DNA of 15,023 nt, taken from the NCBI GenBank assembly GCA_017483985.1, contig JAFUUB010000052.1, forward strand, positions 1-15,023. The letters are read 5' to 3'. Every line of letters starts with the position of its first letter. Positions within the stretch are counted from its first letter, which is position 1. Source of the stretch: Bacteroidales bacterium. Its GTDB lineage: Bacteria > Bacteroidota > Bacteroidia > Bacteroidales > UBA932. Position numbers and translations under genes: made by a program. Of the stretch, positions 6,128 to 14,573 are shown piece by piece. Under the pieces are notes generated by a model that worked only from the letters and a program-made list of their open reading frames with translations, ran no database searches and was not told where the DNA came from.

Positions 6128-7381
6128 ATGAAAAAACTGATTTTGTTTCTTTTTGCGACGATGGTCCTGTCTCTCAGCACCTACGCCCAGTCCCGCCTGA
6201 CGGTGGGAGGGTACGGTGAGGTGGCCCTGACACGGAATTTCTACAGCGACAATGTATATCGGTATTCGAGCGCGTCTGCGCATGCGGGCGAGAGCCATGG
6301 GCGTTTCGATATTCCCCACGCCGTCATCTACCTGGGCTACGATTTCGGAAAAGGCTGGACCATGCAGTCCGAGATCGAGTTCGAGCATACCGGTACGGGC
6401 GTAGCGACCGAGCGGGAGTTCGAGGAAGCCGGCGAATGGGAGAAGGAAGTGGAGAAAGGCGGCGAGGTGGAATTGGAGCAGTTCTGGATCCAGAAAGCTT
6501 TCCTGCCGCAACTGAACGTCCGCATGGGCCATATCGTGGTCCCGGTCGGCGGTTTGAACAATGCCCATGAGCCGCTGAATTTCTTTACGGTATACCGGCC
6601 GGAAGGGGAAAGCACCATCCTGCCGTCGACGTGGCATGACACGGGAATCAGCATCTGGGGCCAGGCCGGAGCGTGGCGTTACGAGGCCCAGTTCCTGGCG
6701 GGGCTGGATGCCCTGATGTTCACCCGGGACAACTGGATCAAGAACGGACCCAAGTCGGCCTTTGAATACAAGGTCGCCAACCAGTACGGTGCTGCCCTGC
6801 GGATCGACAATACCTCGGTGCGGAACCTGCGGCTGAGCCTGAGCGGCTATGCCGGCAACTCCATGCGGAACACCTATCCCAACGATGCCCTCTCGGAGCG
6901 CTATGACGTGAAAGGAACGGTCCTGGTCGGTGCGTTCGACTTTGCGTACACCGGCAAGCGACTGGTCGTGCGGGGCAATGCCGACTATGGCTCCCTGTCC
7001 GATGCGGCGGTCATCAGCCGGTACAAGGCCGGGAAAGCGGCCGGCGATTCTCCCTACAGCAGTACGCCGGTCGGCGGTGCCGCATACGCTGCCGGCATCG
7101 AGGCGGGCTATGACATCCTGCCCTGGCTGCAGCCCCGCGATAAGGAACAGAAACTCTTTGTCTTCGGTCGGTACGAAGCCTACGATTCCTATGTCCCTTC
7201 CGAGGGGCAGGCGGACTTCTCCTATACGGCCAAGCAGCGTATCGCCTTTGGACTGAACTGGTCCCCGGTGCCCCAGATTGCCGTGAAGGCCGAGTGGTCG
7301 CACCGCTTCCTGTCCAGCCAGTACAACAACGAACCCTCCGTCAGCATCGGCGTGGCGTACATGGGTTTTTTCAAGCGATAG
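6128..7381 (+). CDS. Outer-membrane beta-barrel protein (porin-like)
   Basis: The protein has 417 residues. A signal peptide (MKKLILFLFATMVLSLSTYA, cleavage near residue 20 before Q-S) is followed by alternating amphipathic strands rich in Gly and aromatic residues, starting with LTVGGYGEVALTRNFY. An acidic Glu-rich stretch of loop character (EFEEAGEWEKEVEKGGEVE) lies at about residues 95-115. The end is strand-like (VSIGVAYMGFFKR). This is the pattern of Bacteroidota porin-like barrels related to phosphate-selective porins, but the substrate is unknown. The start at 6128 gives a normal signal peptide; 6116 (MFKKM) is an alternative, and longer in-frame starts lie upstream of the promoter. 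It heads an operon, with imelysin 17 bases downstream. By context it could pass iron, an iron chelate or another metal. It ends in TAG. Confidence 0.8.
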   Translation: MKKLILFLFATMVLSLSTYAQSRLTVGGYGEVALTRNFYSDNVYRYSSASAHAGESHGRFDIPHAVIYLGYDFGKGWTMQSEIEFEHTGTGVATEREFEEAGEWEKEVEKGGEVELEQFWIQKAFLPQLNVRMGHIVVPVGGLNNAHEPLNFFTVYRPEGESTILPSTWHDTGISIWGQAGAWRYEAQFLAGLDALMFTRDNWIKNGPKSAFEYKVANQYGAALRIDNTSVRNLRLSLSGYAGNSMRNTYPNDALSERYDVKGTVLVGAFDFAYTGKRLVVRGNADYGSLSDAAVISRYKAGKAAGDSPYSSTPVGGAAYAAGIEAGYDILPWLQPRDKEQKLFVFGRYEAYDSYVPSEGQADFSYTAKQRIAFGLNWSPVPQIAVKAEWSHRFLSSQYNNEPSVSIGVAYMGFFKR

Positions 7382-7398
7382 AACAAAACAACTGAAAT

Positions 7399-8625
7399 AT
7401 GAAAATCATTCTCAAAACACTGGTTTTCGCCGCCCTGGCGGCCCTGACCCTTTCCGCCTGTGACAAGACCAAGACGGATGATGAACTGACTTCCGAAGAA
7501 AAGGCCCTGAAGGCCGCGGTCGGGCAGTATGTCCCGAACGTGATCTACAAGACGTACGGCAACCTCGCCGATGAGTCCGAGGCGCTCTACAAGCAGCTGT
7601 CCGCCATGAAGGAGGCCGGTGCGGACAAGTTGACCCAGGCCCAGATCGATGCGGTGTGCACGACGTTCAAGAATGCCCGTTCCTATTGGGAGAAGAGCGA
7701 GGCTTTCCTCTTCGGTGCGGCCTCCCAGTTCAAGATCGACCCGCACATCGACTCCTGGCCGCTGGACAAGACGGCCCTGGCCAACAACCTGAGCAATGCC
7801 AAGGTGATTGCCTCCCTGGATGCGGACGGCGGTGCCGCGATCGGACAGGTGGGTGAGTCCGCCCTGGGTTTCCACGGGATCGAATTCATCCTTTTCCGTG
7901 ACGGCAAGAACCGGAGTGTCGCCGACTTCAAGGGAGTGGAGCAGGACGAGGCTTTCAAGGGAATGAACGTCACCGGCCAGACCGAACTCATCTTCGCCAC
8001 CGCCGTGGCTGAAGACCTGATGGGCTATTGCTTTGAACTCCAGGTTTCCTGGAATCCGGACGCCCCGGCCGCCCGCCGCACCCTCGTCGAGGATGAACTG
8101 GAACTGAACACGACCCTGGACAACGGTCTTTCCTTCGGAGAGAACATGCTGAGCGCTTCTGAAGCCGGCAGTACCTTCCGCTCCTGGCAGGCGGCGGTCT
8201 CCACCATCCTGGTGGCGGGCTGCTCCAACATCGCCGGTGAGGTCGCCGATACCAAGATCGGTTCGGCCTACTACCACAAGACCCAGGAGGATGCCGACTA
8301 CATCGAGTCCCCGTATTCCAAGCGTTCCTACATCGACTTCCGGGACAACATCTACAGCATCCAGTATACCCTATACGGGGCCTTGGATGCGACGGCTCCG
8401 AACAGCGCTTCCATCATGTCCATGCTCCAGGAGTTCAATCCTTCCCGGGCGGCTTCCCTGGAGGCTGCGCTGAAAGGTGCCGTTGCGGCGCTGGACGCCT
8501 GCGTGAACAGCGGGGTCGCTTTCGTGGACAACCCGACGGCAGCGGTCGCGGAGAAGGCCATGGAGGCCATCGGGGCATTGGATGACGAACTGAACGATGC
8601 ATCCGACTATATTTTGACGCTTTAA
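7399..8625 (+). CDS. Imelysin-family (peptidase M75) periplasmic lipoprotein
   Basis: The protein has 408 residues with a lipoprotein signal peptide and lipobox LSAC (C21). Residues 157-162 read GFHGIE, the GxHxxE motif that defines imelysins and contributes to the putative metal site; H159 and E162 are the likely ligands. DSWPLD at about 118-123 and the alpha-helical character also fit. Imelysins (ICMP/IrpA, and the related M75 domain of EfeO) are linked to iron uptake and often iron-regulated; peptidase activity has not been generally supported. Neighbouring DUF1111-type di-heme proteins are a known partner in proteobacteria and Bacteroidota. It lies 17 bases after the barrel gene and 9 bases before the di-heme gene, with no Shine-Dalgarno sequence. 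It probably binds iron or an iron-heme species on the periplasmic side. Confidence 0.9.
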   Translation: MKIILKTLVFAALAALTLSACDKTKTDDELTSEEKALKAAVGQYVPNVIYKTYGNLADESEALYKQLSAMKEAGADKLTQAQIDAVCTTFKNARSYWEKSEAFLFGAASQFKIDPHIDSWPLDKTALANNLSNAKVIASLDADGGAAIGQVGESALGFHGIEFILFRDGKNRSVADFKGVEQDEAFKGMNVTGQTELIFATAVAEDLMGYCFELQVSWNPDAPAARRTLVEDELELNTTLDNGLSFGENMLSASEAGSTFRSWQAAVSTILVAGCSNIAGEVADTKIGSAYYHKTQEDADYIESPYSKRSYIDFRDNIYSIQYTLYGALDATAPNSASIMSMLQEFNPSRAASLEAALKGAVAALDACVNSGVAFVDNPTAAVAEKAMEAIGALDDELNDASDYILTL

Positions 8626-8634
8626 CCAAACAAT

Positions 8635-10392
8635 ATGAAAATCAGGAGATTAATTCTTTTGACGGGAGTGGTGGCCCTTGGGGTCACCGCTTGCCGTGAG
8701 AACGGGGCGGATACGCCGAAACCCCACGAGTCCGATGCGAAGTATGTCGTACAGGCCGTTGGAAACTTCGAGGCGGACGAGTGGTAGGCGAGCGGTCAGC
8801 TGGGTACGACCCTGAACGTGACGGAAGGCTGCTACGAAGATCCGGCTCCGGCCGTCTCCGCGCAGGGGCTGGACGTCGCCTTCAACCACGGCGAGATGTT
8901 TTTCGAGCGGAATGTGACCTTGAATACGGCTCCGTTCAAGGGCCTGGGCCCGGCTTCGGTCCGCAAGTCCTGCCTGGACTGCCACCCGAACTACGGCCAC
9001 GGCGAATGGCAGCCGGCCTATATCGCGAATGATTCCCGTGCCAGCGGCAACGGTTACCTGCTGGTCGTCTACCATCCGGTGGCTCCGGGCAGCAACGACG
9101 GTCCGTATATCGCCGAGGTGACGGGCATGCCGCAGACCATGGCGGCCGCTCCGTTCCTGCCTCCGATCGACGAAACCCAGATCTCCATCGCCTGGAACCC
9201 TGTCACGGCCATGGAAAGCGGCCTGCCGATGCAGTTCAAGGACGGTGAGAAATACGAACTGATCTATCCGGAAGTCAACATTCCGGCTTCCGCCTTCAAT
9301 ACCGATCCGGTCCCGACCAACCTGGCCTTCCGCCTGGAATCCACGATCGGCGTGATCGGTGCAGGCCTGCTGGATGCTGTGGATCAGGATGATATCCGGG
9401 AGCAATACCGCGAGGAAGCGAAATATGTGGAATTGAATCCGGCGTTCTGGGACAAGTCCGCCAACGATTTCGCGGCTTCCGCCTTCTACCACAACTGGCA
9501 GCCGGGGGTCTACGGCGCCGGATACGATGCCGACGGCAACTATCTTGAGCGGGATGCGTACAAGGGCGGGAAGGCCCTCAAGCGTTTCACCTATGCGATG
9601 ACCCGCGCCTCCTTGCAGGACGGCGCCGGCGCCAACGCTATCTGGAACATCACCAACGTCTCCCGTCCGGACCGCCCGTTCCTGTATACGACCGTGGCCT
9701 GGGCGACGGCGATGTCGAAGAATCCGCAGGTCATTGCCGACATCAAGGCGGCCGGCGCTTCCTCTCCGTACTATGTCGATGTGGACGGGAACGGGACGGT
9801 GACCGACGAGGAGATCGCTGAGGCGGTCCTCGCCCTGCTCAGCCCTTCGACCAACCAGTTTGACAATGCTTACCACAATTTCGAGGCGGAGATGAGCGCG
9901 GATGATTTCTATGATTTCGTGGTCTGGCACCGCGGCCTCGCCATTCCGCGTGCCCGTGACCTCCATGAGGAGGATACCCAGCGCGGCAAGGAACTTTTCA
10001 TGAGCATGGGCTGCGCCGCCTGCCACCGTCCTTCCTGGACGACCCGGGATGACAACTACTGGTCTCCGGCCATGAACGAAGGCAAGCCGCTCCCGCGCTA
10101 TGCCAACCAGAAAATCTATCCGTATACCGATTTCATCCAGCACCGGCTGTTCATGAAAAACGATATCCACGGCACCTGGTGCCGCACCACCCCGCTGTGG
10201 GGCCGCGGCCTTTCCGCCATGCACACCGGCCGCTCCGACCGGCTGCATGACTGCCGCGCCCGCAATGTCGTCGAGGCGATCATGTGGCACGCTTACAGCA
10301 AGGACAGCGATGCCTACAAGAGCGCCGAGCAGTTCTATAACCTGTCCAAGCAGGACCGCGACGCCGTCGTGAAGTTCATCGATTCGATTTAA
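8635..10392 (+). pseudogene. Di-heme cytochrome c lipoprotein (DUF1111-type oxidoreductase) with in-frame amber codon
   Basis: Reading from ATG 8635 gives a lipoprotein signal (VALGVTAC, C20), then a TAG at 8785-8787 (codon 51) in the context DEW-stop-ASGQLGTTLN, and then 534 further sense codons in the same frame to TAA at 10390. Two heme-binding motifs are intact: CLDCH (113-117) and CAACH (460-464). The family's C-terminal signature is present (W-C-R-T-T-P-L-W-G-R-G-L and LHDCRARNVVEAIMWH; the usual LHDGRA Gly is Cys here). An EF-hand loop, DVDGNGTVTDEE, lies at 382-393. No other lesion is visible, so the stop is either a very recent mutation, a sequence error, or read through at some level. 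A protein restarted at ATG 8818 would lack the export signal. The gene follows imelysin by 9 nt and overlaps ccsBA by one base (TAATG). The expected role is periplasmic electron transfer linked to iron uptake. Confidence 0.85.
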
Positions 10393-12488
10393 TGAAGAAA
10401 CCGATTGTAAAATATCTTGCATACGGATCCCTGGCAGTCCTCATCGTGCTGATGATGGCTGCCACGATCCTTGAACGGCTGCAGGGGACCGATGCGGCCT
10501 TCCGTGTCATCTACCACAATCCGCTGTTCATCGCCCTGTGGGCGGTCCTGGCCGTCTCCGGCCTGTGCTGGCTGCTGATCCGCAAGGTGCAGAAACACTT
10601 CTTTACGATGTTGCTGCACCTGTCTTTCGCGGTGATCCTGCTCGGTGCCCTGGTTACCTTCCTGTGGGGCCGTTCCGGCGAGATCCACCTGCGAAGTGGC
10701 GCGCCCTCTTCCGAATATGTACTGGAGGACGGGCGGACGGCGGAGCTGCCGTTCTCCTTGGAACTGATCCAGTTCCGGATGGAGTTCTACAAGGGGTCGA
10801 AAGCCCCTTCCGATTATGCTTCGCAGCTGGTCTGCGTCGACGAGGATACCCGGGAAGACGTGGAGATTTCCATGAACCATATCTACAAGCACCGGGGTTA
10901 CCGGTTCTACCAGGCGGATTTCGATGAGGATATGCAAGGCTCCATCCTGGCGATCAGCCATGACCCCTGGGGCGTGGGCATCACCTATACCGGCTATCTG
11001 TTGCTGCTGGTCTCGATGATCGGTTTCTTCTTCCAGCGGCATTCCGGTTTCCGTGCCGCGTTGGGCCGGCTGTCCGCAGCGGCCGTATTGCTGCTGGTGC
11101 TCCTGCCGCAAGGCGCCCGCGCGGCGTCCTCCACGACGGAACCGAAGGTCCTTCCCAAGGAAGTCGCCGACCGTTTCGGCGGGTTGTATGTCTATTACAA
11201 CAACCGCATTGCCCCGCTGCAGACCCAGGCCCGGGATTATTGCCTGAAAGCCTATGGGAAGGCGCATTGGGGCCCGTATTCCGCCGAGCAGGTGCTGACC
11301 GGCTGGCTGTTCTATTATGACTGGTGGAAGGATGTCCCGTTCAAGGTCAAGGCCAAGGACCGGGGTACGGCGAAGGAACAGGAAAAGCACCGGATCTTCG
11401 AGAATACCGCTTCCGGCGATGCCCTGAAACTCTTCCCGGTGGCTGCCGCCGATTCGGCAGGGGGCGTCTCCGTCAATTGGTACAACTGCAACGAGCTCCT
11501 GCCCGAGGAACTGTTCGAGGACTATGACCAGTGGGTCTTCATCCGCCGGGTGCTCGACCTGGTCGCCGAGTCCGTCCGTGCGGAAGACTGGGCGGAAGTC
11601 GACCGTATCGTGGGCAAGATCAAGGCCTACCAGGAAAAGACGGCAGCGGAGGTCCTGCCTTCTGCGCAGCATGTCCGGGCGGAACGCTTTTACAACCGGA
11701 TTTCCCGGCCCATGATTCCGTTCATGGCATCGATCACCCTCGGTATCATCCTGTTCGTCCTGAGCGGGATCTGGCTGTCAAAGGGGCGGAAAGCCCCGGT
11801 GGGGCTGCAGCATGGCCTTGCCGTCCTGTCGGCCCTCCTGCTGGTCTATCTGACCCTGGTCCTGGGACTGCGCTGGTATGTTTCCGGCCATATGCCATTC
11901 TCCGGCAGTTATTGCGTGATGTTGCTGATGGCGTGGCTCTCATCGCTGGCGATGCTCCTGCTGTACCGGAAATTCCCGCTGGTGCAGCCGCTGGGATTCC
12001 TGCTGGCGGGTTTCACGATGCTCATGGCCTCCCTGTCCAGCGCCAATCCCCAGATCACCCATCTGATGCCGGTGCTGCAGTCTCCGCTGCTGAGCATCCA
12101 TGTGCTGAGCATGATGATGTCCTACACGCTCTTCGGCCTGGCCGCGCTGAACGGCATCATGGGACTGGCCGTCCCGGCCGGCCGCGAGACGCTGCGGGAT
12201 GTCAGCCTGGTGGTCCTGTATCCGGGAATCTTCCTGTTGATTTTCGGCACCTTCCTGGGCGCGGTCTGGGCCAATATCTCCTGGGGCAGCTACTGGGCCT
12301 GGGATCCGAAAGAGACCTGGGCGCTGATCACGATCCTGGTCTACTCCTTCGCCTTGCACGGCAGCTCGCTGAAGATTTTCCGCAATCCGACCTTTTTCCA
12401 CATCTACGCCATCCTGGCTTTCCTGTCGGTGCTGGTGACGTATTTCGGCGTCAACCTGATCCTCGGCGGCATGCACGCCTACGCATAG
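10392..12488 (+). CDS. ccsA: Fused CcsB (ResB)-CcsA cytochrome c maturation protein, System II
   Basis: The protein has 698 residues. The N-terminal part is ResB/CcsB-like: membrane helices near 10-27, 44-63 and 72-92 with H76 in MLLHLSF, then a periplasmic domain and another helix (about 196-216). A further periplasmic domain (about 250-430, with LPKEVADRFGGLYVYYNNR and PLQTQARDYCLKAYG) is typical of Bacteroidota fusions. The C-terminal part is CcsA: six or more helices, H570 in LLSIHVLS, the WWD heme-handling motif at 626-643 (WANISWGSYWAWDPKETW), and a later His in FALHGSS. The protein exports heme and ligates it to CXXCH motifs in the periplasm. The start codon overlaps the stop of the di-heme gene (TAATG), so it appears dedicated to, or at least expressed with, that cytochrome. 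Its last 10 bases overlap the end of the convergent antiporter gene. Confidence 0.93.
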   Translation: MKKPIVKYLAYGSLAVLIVLMMAATILERLQGTDAAFRVIYHNPLFIALWAVLAVSGLCWLLIRKVQKHFFTMLLHLSFAVILLGALVTFLWGRSGEIHLRSGAPSSEYVLEDGRTAELPFSLELIQFRMEFYKGSKAPSDYASQLVCVDEDTREDVEISMNHIYKHRGYRFYQADFDEDMQGSILAISHDPWGVGITYTGYLLLLVSMIGFFFQRHSGFRAALGRLSAAAVLLLVLLPQGARAASSTTEPKVLPKEVADRFGGLYVYYNNRIAPLQTQARDYCLKAYGKAHWGPYSAEQVLTGWLFYYDWWKDVPFKVKAKDRGTAKEQEKHRIFENTASGDALKLFPVAAADSAGGVSVNWYNCNELLPEELFEDYDQWVFIRRVLDLVAESVRAEDWAEVDRIVGKIKAYQEKTAAEVLPSAQHVRAERFYNRISRPMIPFMASITLGIILFVLSGIWLSKGRKAPVGLQHGLAVLSALLLVYLTLVLGLRWYVSGHMPFSGSYCVMLLMAWLSSLAMLLLYRKFPLVQPLGFLLAGFTMLMASLSSANPQITHLMPVLQSPLLSIHVLSMMMSYTLFGLAALNGIMGLAVPAGRETLRDVSLVVLYPGIFLLIFGTFLGAVWANISWGSYWAWDPKETWALITILVYSFALHGSSLKIFRNPTFFHIYAILAFLSVLVTYFGVNLILGGMHAYA

Positions 12489-13825
12489 CGGCGCGGCAGA
12501 CGCAGCAGGATCGACAGCAGCGCAATGCCCAGCAGGGCAAGCGGATAATACAGGTAGCCGATGATGGATACCGCGGAGATACCGGCCAGACCGGAGGCCA
12601 TCAGCATCTGGGCGCCATAGGGGATGATGCCCTGGATAATGCAGGAGAAGGTGTCCAGGATGCTGGCCGTCTTGCGCGGGTCCAGGTCGAACCGGCCGGT
12701 GATGTCCTTGGCGATACTGCCGGTGGTGATGATGGCGATCGTGTTGTTGGCGGTGCACAGGTTGGCCAGCGCCACGAGGGCCGCAATGGAAAGTTCCGCA
12801 CCCCGTTTGCCCCGGATCCGGCGGGTCAGGACGCGGATGATCCAGTCGATACCGCCGTTGAAGCGAATGATTTCCAGCATGCCGCCCGCCAGCATCGTGA
12901 CGATGATGAGGTCACCCATCCCGGCGATGCCTTCCCCGACGGATTGCAGGAAACCGGTCCAGCTGATCTCCCCGAGGCTGAAGCCCAGGACGGCGTTGAG
13001 GCCCAGGCCGATGGTAAGGACGGTGAGGACGTTGACCCCGCACAGGGCGAGGATGATGACGGCCAGGTAGGGCGCGATCTTGATCCACTGGAGCTGCTGC
13101 ACGGCCGGGGTGATGTCCAGGTGCAGGCCCAGGAACACATAGATACCCGCTACGATCAGGGCGGCGGGACCGGCCAGCCAGATGTTGGCCTTGAACTTGT
13201 CGGCCATGGAACAGCCCTGGGTGCGGGTGGCCGCGATGGTGGTGTCGGAAATGAAGGAGAGGTTGTCCCCGAAGAAGGCGCCGCCGACGATGATGGCGGT
13301 GATCATCGGCAGGCTGATGCCGGTCTGTCCGGCGATGCCGGCTGCGATCGGGACGAGGGCGACGATGGTACCGACGCTGGTCCCGATGGCCATGGAGATG
13401 AAGCAGGCGGCGAGGAAGAGTCCGGCCAGGATCAGTTTGCCGGGCAGGATCATCAGGGTCAGGTTGACGGTGGCTTCGATGCTGCCGATGGCCTTGGCGG
13501 TACTGGCAAATGCCCCGGCCAGCACGAAGATCCAGATCATCAGCAGGACGTTCTTGTCCCCGGCTCCGCGGGAGAAGACGGCGATTTTCCGCTCCAGTTT
13601 CCCGCCCCGGCTGATCAGGATGCCATAGATGGAAGCCAGCAGGAAGGCCGATGCGACGGGGACCTTGTAGAAGTCCTTGGCAATCAGGGAAGAGACCAGG
13701 TACAGGGCCAGGAAGACGACCAGCGGGCTGAGGGCCAGCATGCCGCGCAGGGGACTCTTGGCCGGGATCCGTTCCCGCAGGGTGCGGCCCAGTTCGGTGA
13801 TATATCGTTTCGGGGTAAGGCTCAT
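12479..13825 (-). CDS. nhaC: NhaC-type Na+/H+ antiporter
   Basis: The protein has 448 residues and about 11-12 hydrophobic helices. The family signature GDNLSFISDTTIAATRTQG occupies about residues 186-204, with acidic residues D187 and D194 in the membrane as expected for cation/proton exchange. AIGTSVGTIVALVPI (147-160) and ANLCTANNTIAIITTG near the C-terminus also match NhaC. It sits in the inner membrane and exchanges Na+ (or related cations or organic acids in some members) for H+. The start at 13825 lies 22 nt after the stop of the HD-domain gene, so the two form an operon. The shared promoter appears to be at 14511-14518. It overlaps ccsBA tail to tail by 10 bp. Confidence 0.92.
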   Translation of the reverse strand: MSLTPKRYITELGRTLRERIPAKSPLRGMLALSPLVVFLALYLVSSLIAKDFYKVPVASAFLLASIYGILISRGGKLERKIAVFSRGAGDKNVLLMIWIFVLAGAFASTAKAIGSIEATVNLTLMILPGKLILAGLFLAACFISMAIGTSVGTIVALVPIAAGIAGQTGISLPMITAIIVGGAFFGDNLSFISDTTIAATRTQGCSMADKFKANIWLAGPAALIVAGIYVFLGLHLDITPAVQQLQWIKIAPYLAVIILALCGVNVLTVLTIGLGLNAVLGFSLGEISWTGFLQSVGEGIAGMGDLIIVTMLAGGMLEIIRFNGGIDWIIRVLTRRIRGKRGAELSIAALVALANLCTANNTIAIITTGSIAKDITGRFDLDPRKTASILDTFSCIIQGIIPYGAQMLMASGLAGISAVSIIGYLYYPLALLGIALLSILLRLPRRYA

Positions 13826-13847
13826 GTTTTTTCCGGATATTCGTTTC

Positions 13848-14432
13848 TCAGTTTGCGTTTCCGCTCTTTCCTCGTTCCTCTTCGATTTTTACCAGCGTGT
13901 CCTTCAGGATTTCTTCACGCAGGCGGGTGAGCCAGTCCGAAAAGGCAACCGTATCGAAGGCGTAGGTCTTGTTCAGTTCGTATTCATTGTCCGCCCACGT
14001 GTCGATCGGGGATTCATTGTGCTGGATGACGGCTTCCAGTTTGTCCAGGGCCTTGTAGATCCGGGCTTCCGTAGTCTGCTGGGCTTCCATTTCCGCCAGG
14101 AGGGCCTGCATTTCGTCGGCCGGTCCTTTCGGCAGGGAAGCGACCCACCGGCCCAGCAGGGATTCCTCGATTTCGTTGTCCTTCGCGGTTTTCAGGAAGG
14201 TGGGGATGTCTCCGGTGAAACATTCCCCCAGGTCGTGGATGAGGCACATCCGGATGACTTTGTCCATGTCGGCCTGCGGGAATTCTCCGCGCAGCAGAAA
14301 GGCCATCAGGCTGACCCGCCAGCTGTGCTCGGCCACGCTCTCCCTGCGCCGCCGCGAGGTGGTGCAGTGACGTGGCGTGTCTTTCAGCCTCTCCGCAACA
14401 TGCAGGATGTCAAGTAATTCTCTGGGTTCCAT
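13848..14432 (-). CDS. HD-domain phosphohydrolase (YfbR/HDDC2-like 5'-deoxynucleotidase)
   Basis: The 194-residue protein has the length and pattern of the HDDC2/YfbR family. It has the RRRRESVAEHSWRVSLMA stretch with metal ligand H36, LIHDLGECFTGD with H66 and D67, and KALDKLEAVIQHNE with D130. These are the four ligands of the family's divalent metal site. Relatives are cytosolic dNMP 5'-nucleotidases that release deoxynucleosides. The C-terminal region (TWADNEYELNKTYAFDT) shows the substrate-side helix common in this group. It is the first gene of an operon with nhaC; no functional link between the two is evident. A promoter-like -7 box lies 78 bases upstream. Confidence 0.87.
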   Translation of the reverse strand: MEPRELLDILHVAERLKDTPRHCTTSRRRRESVAEHSWRVSLMAFLLRGEFPQADMDKVIRMCLIHDLGECFTGDIPTFLKTAKDNEIEESLLGRWVASLPKGPADEMQALLAEMEAQQTTEARIYKALDKLEAVIQHNESPIDTWADNEYELNKTYAFDTVAFSDWLTRLREEILKDTLVKIEEERGKSGNAN

Positions 14433-14510
14433 CTGTCTTGTTCGTTTTCGGCCCGTTTCGCCTTCCGGTTATCCGTCAAAGAGTGCCGGCAGCTCGTTTT
14501 CAGGCCGGTG

Positions 14511-14518
14511 CAAAAATA
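14511..14518 (-). promoter_or_regulatory. Putative -7 box of the HD hydrolase-nhaC operon
   Basis: TATTTTTG on the minus strand fits TAnnTTTG and implies a leader of about 70 nt. There is only TTT, not TTG, at the -33 position. The next bases are CACCGG, so the GCAAA half seen at feoAB and the barrel operon is missing. Confidence 0.45.
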
Positions 14519-14553
14519 CGATTTTCCTCTCTAAAAGAAAAGCGACGCGAATC

Positions 14554-14573
14554 TCTGAGCCACGTGGCTCAGA
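14554..14573. repeat. 20-bp perfect palindrome with CACGTG centre
   Basis: TCTGAGCCACGTGGCTCAGA is identical on both strands. Its centre lies about 45 bp upstream of the HD operon -7 box, and it abuts the first 21-bp repeat. It may be a transcription factor site or a cruciform or hairpin. No T-run follows on either strand. Confidence 0.7.

Noticed and set aside
8785..8787. Genome-wide TAG recoding or pyrrolysine
   Set aside because: The LuxR, hemerythrin, barrel, ccsBA and nhaC genes all end normally at TAG. No pyl genes are seen in the window.
8650..10422. Minus-strand open frame of 590 codons opposite the di-heme gene
   Set aside because: It is uninterrupted while the sense frame has an amber codon, but the sense frame carries a lipobox, two CXXCH motifs and family signatures. 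The minus frame shows none.
10389..11672. Minus-strand open frame of 427 codons
   Set aside because: Antisense shadow of ccsBA, which has clear WWD and ResB features on the other strand.
11531..13930. Plus-strand open frame of 799 codons
   Set aside because: It runs out of frame through ccsBA and then antisense to nhaC; no family features and highly biased composition.
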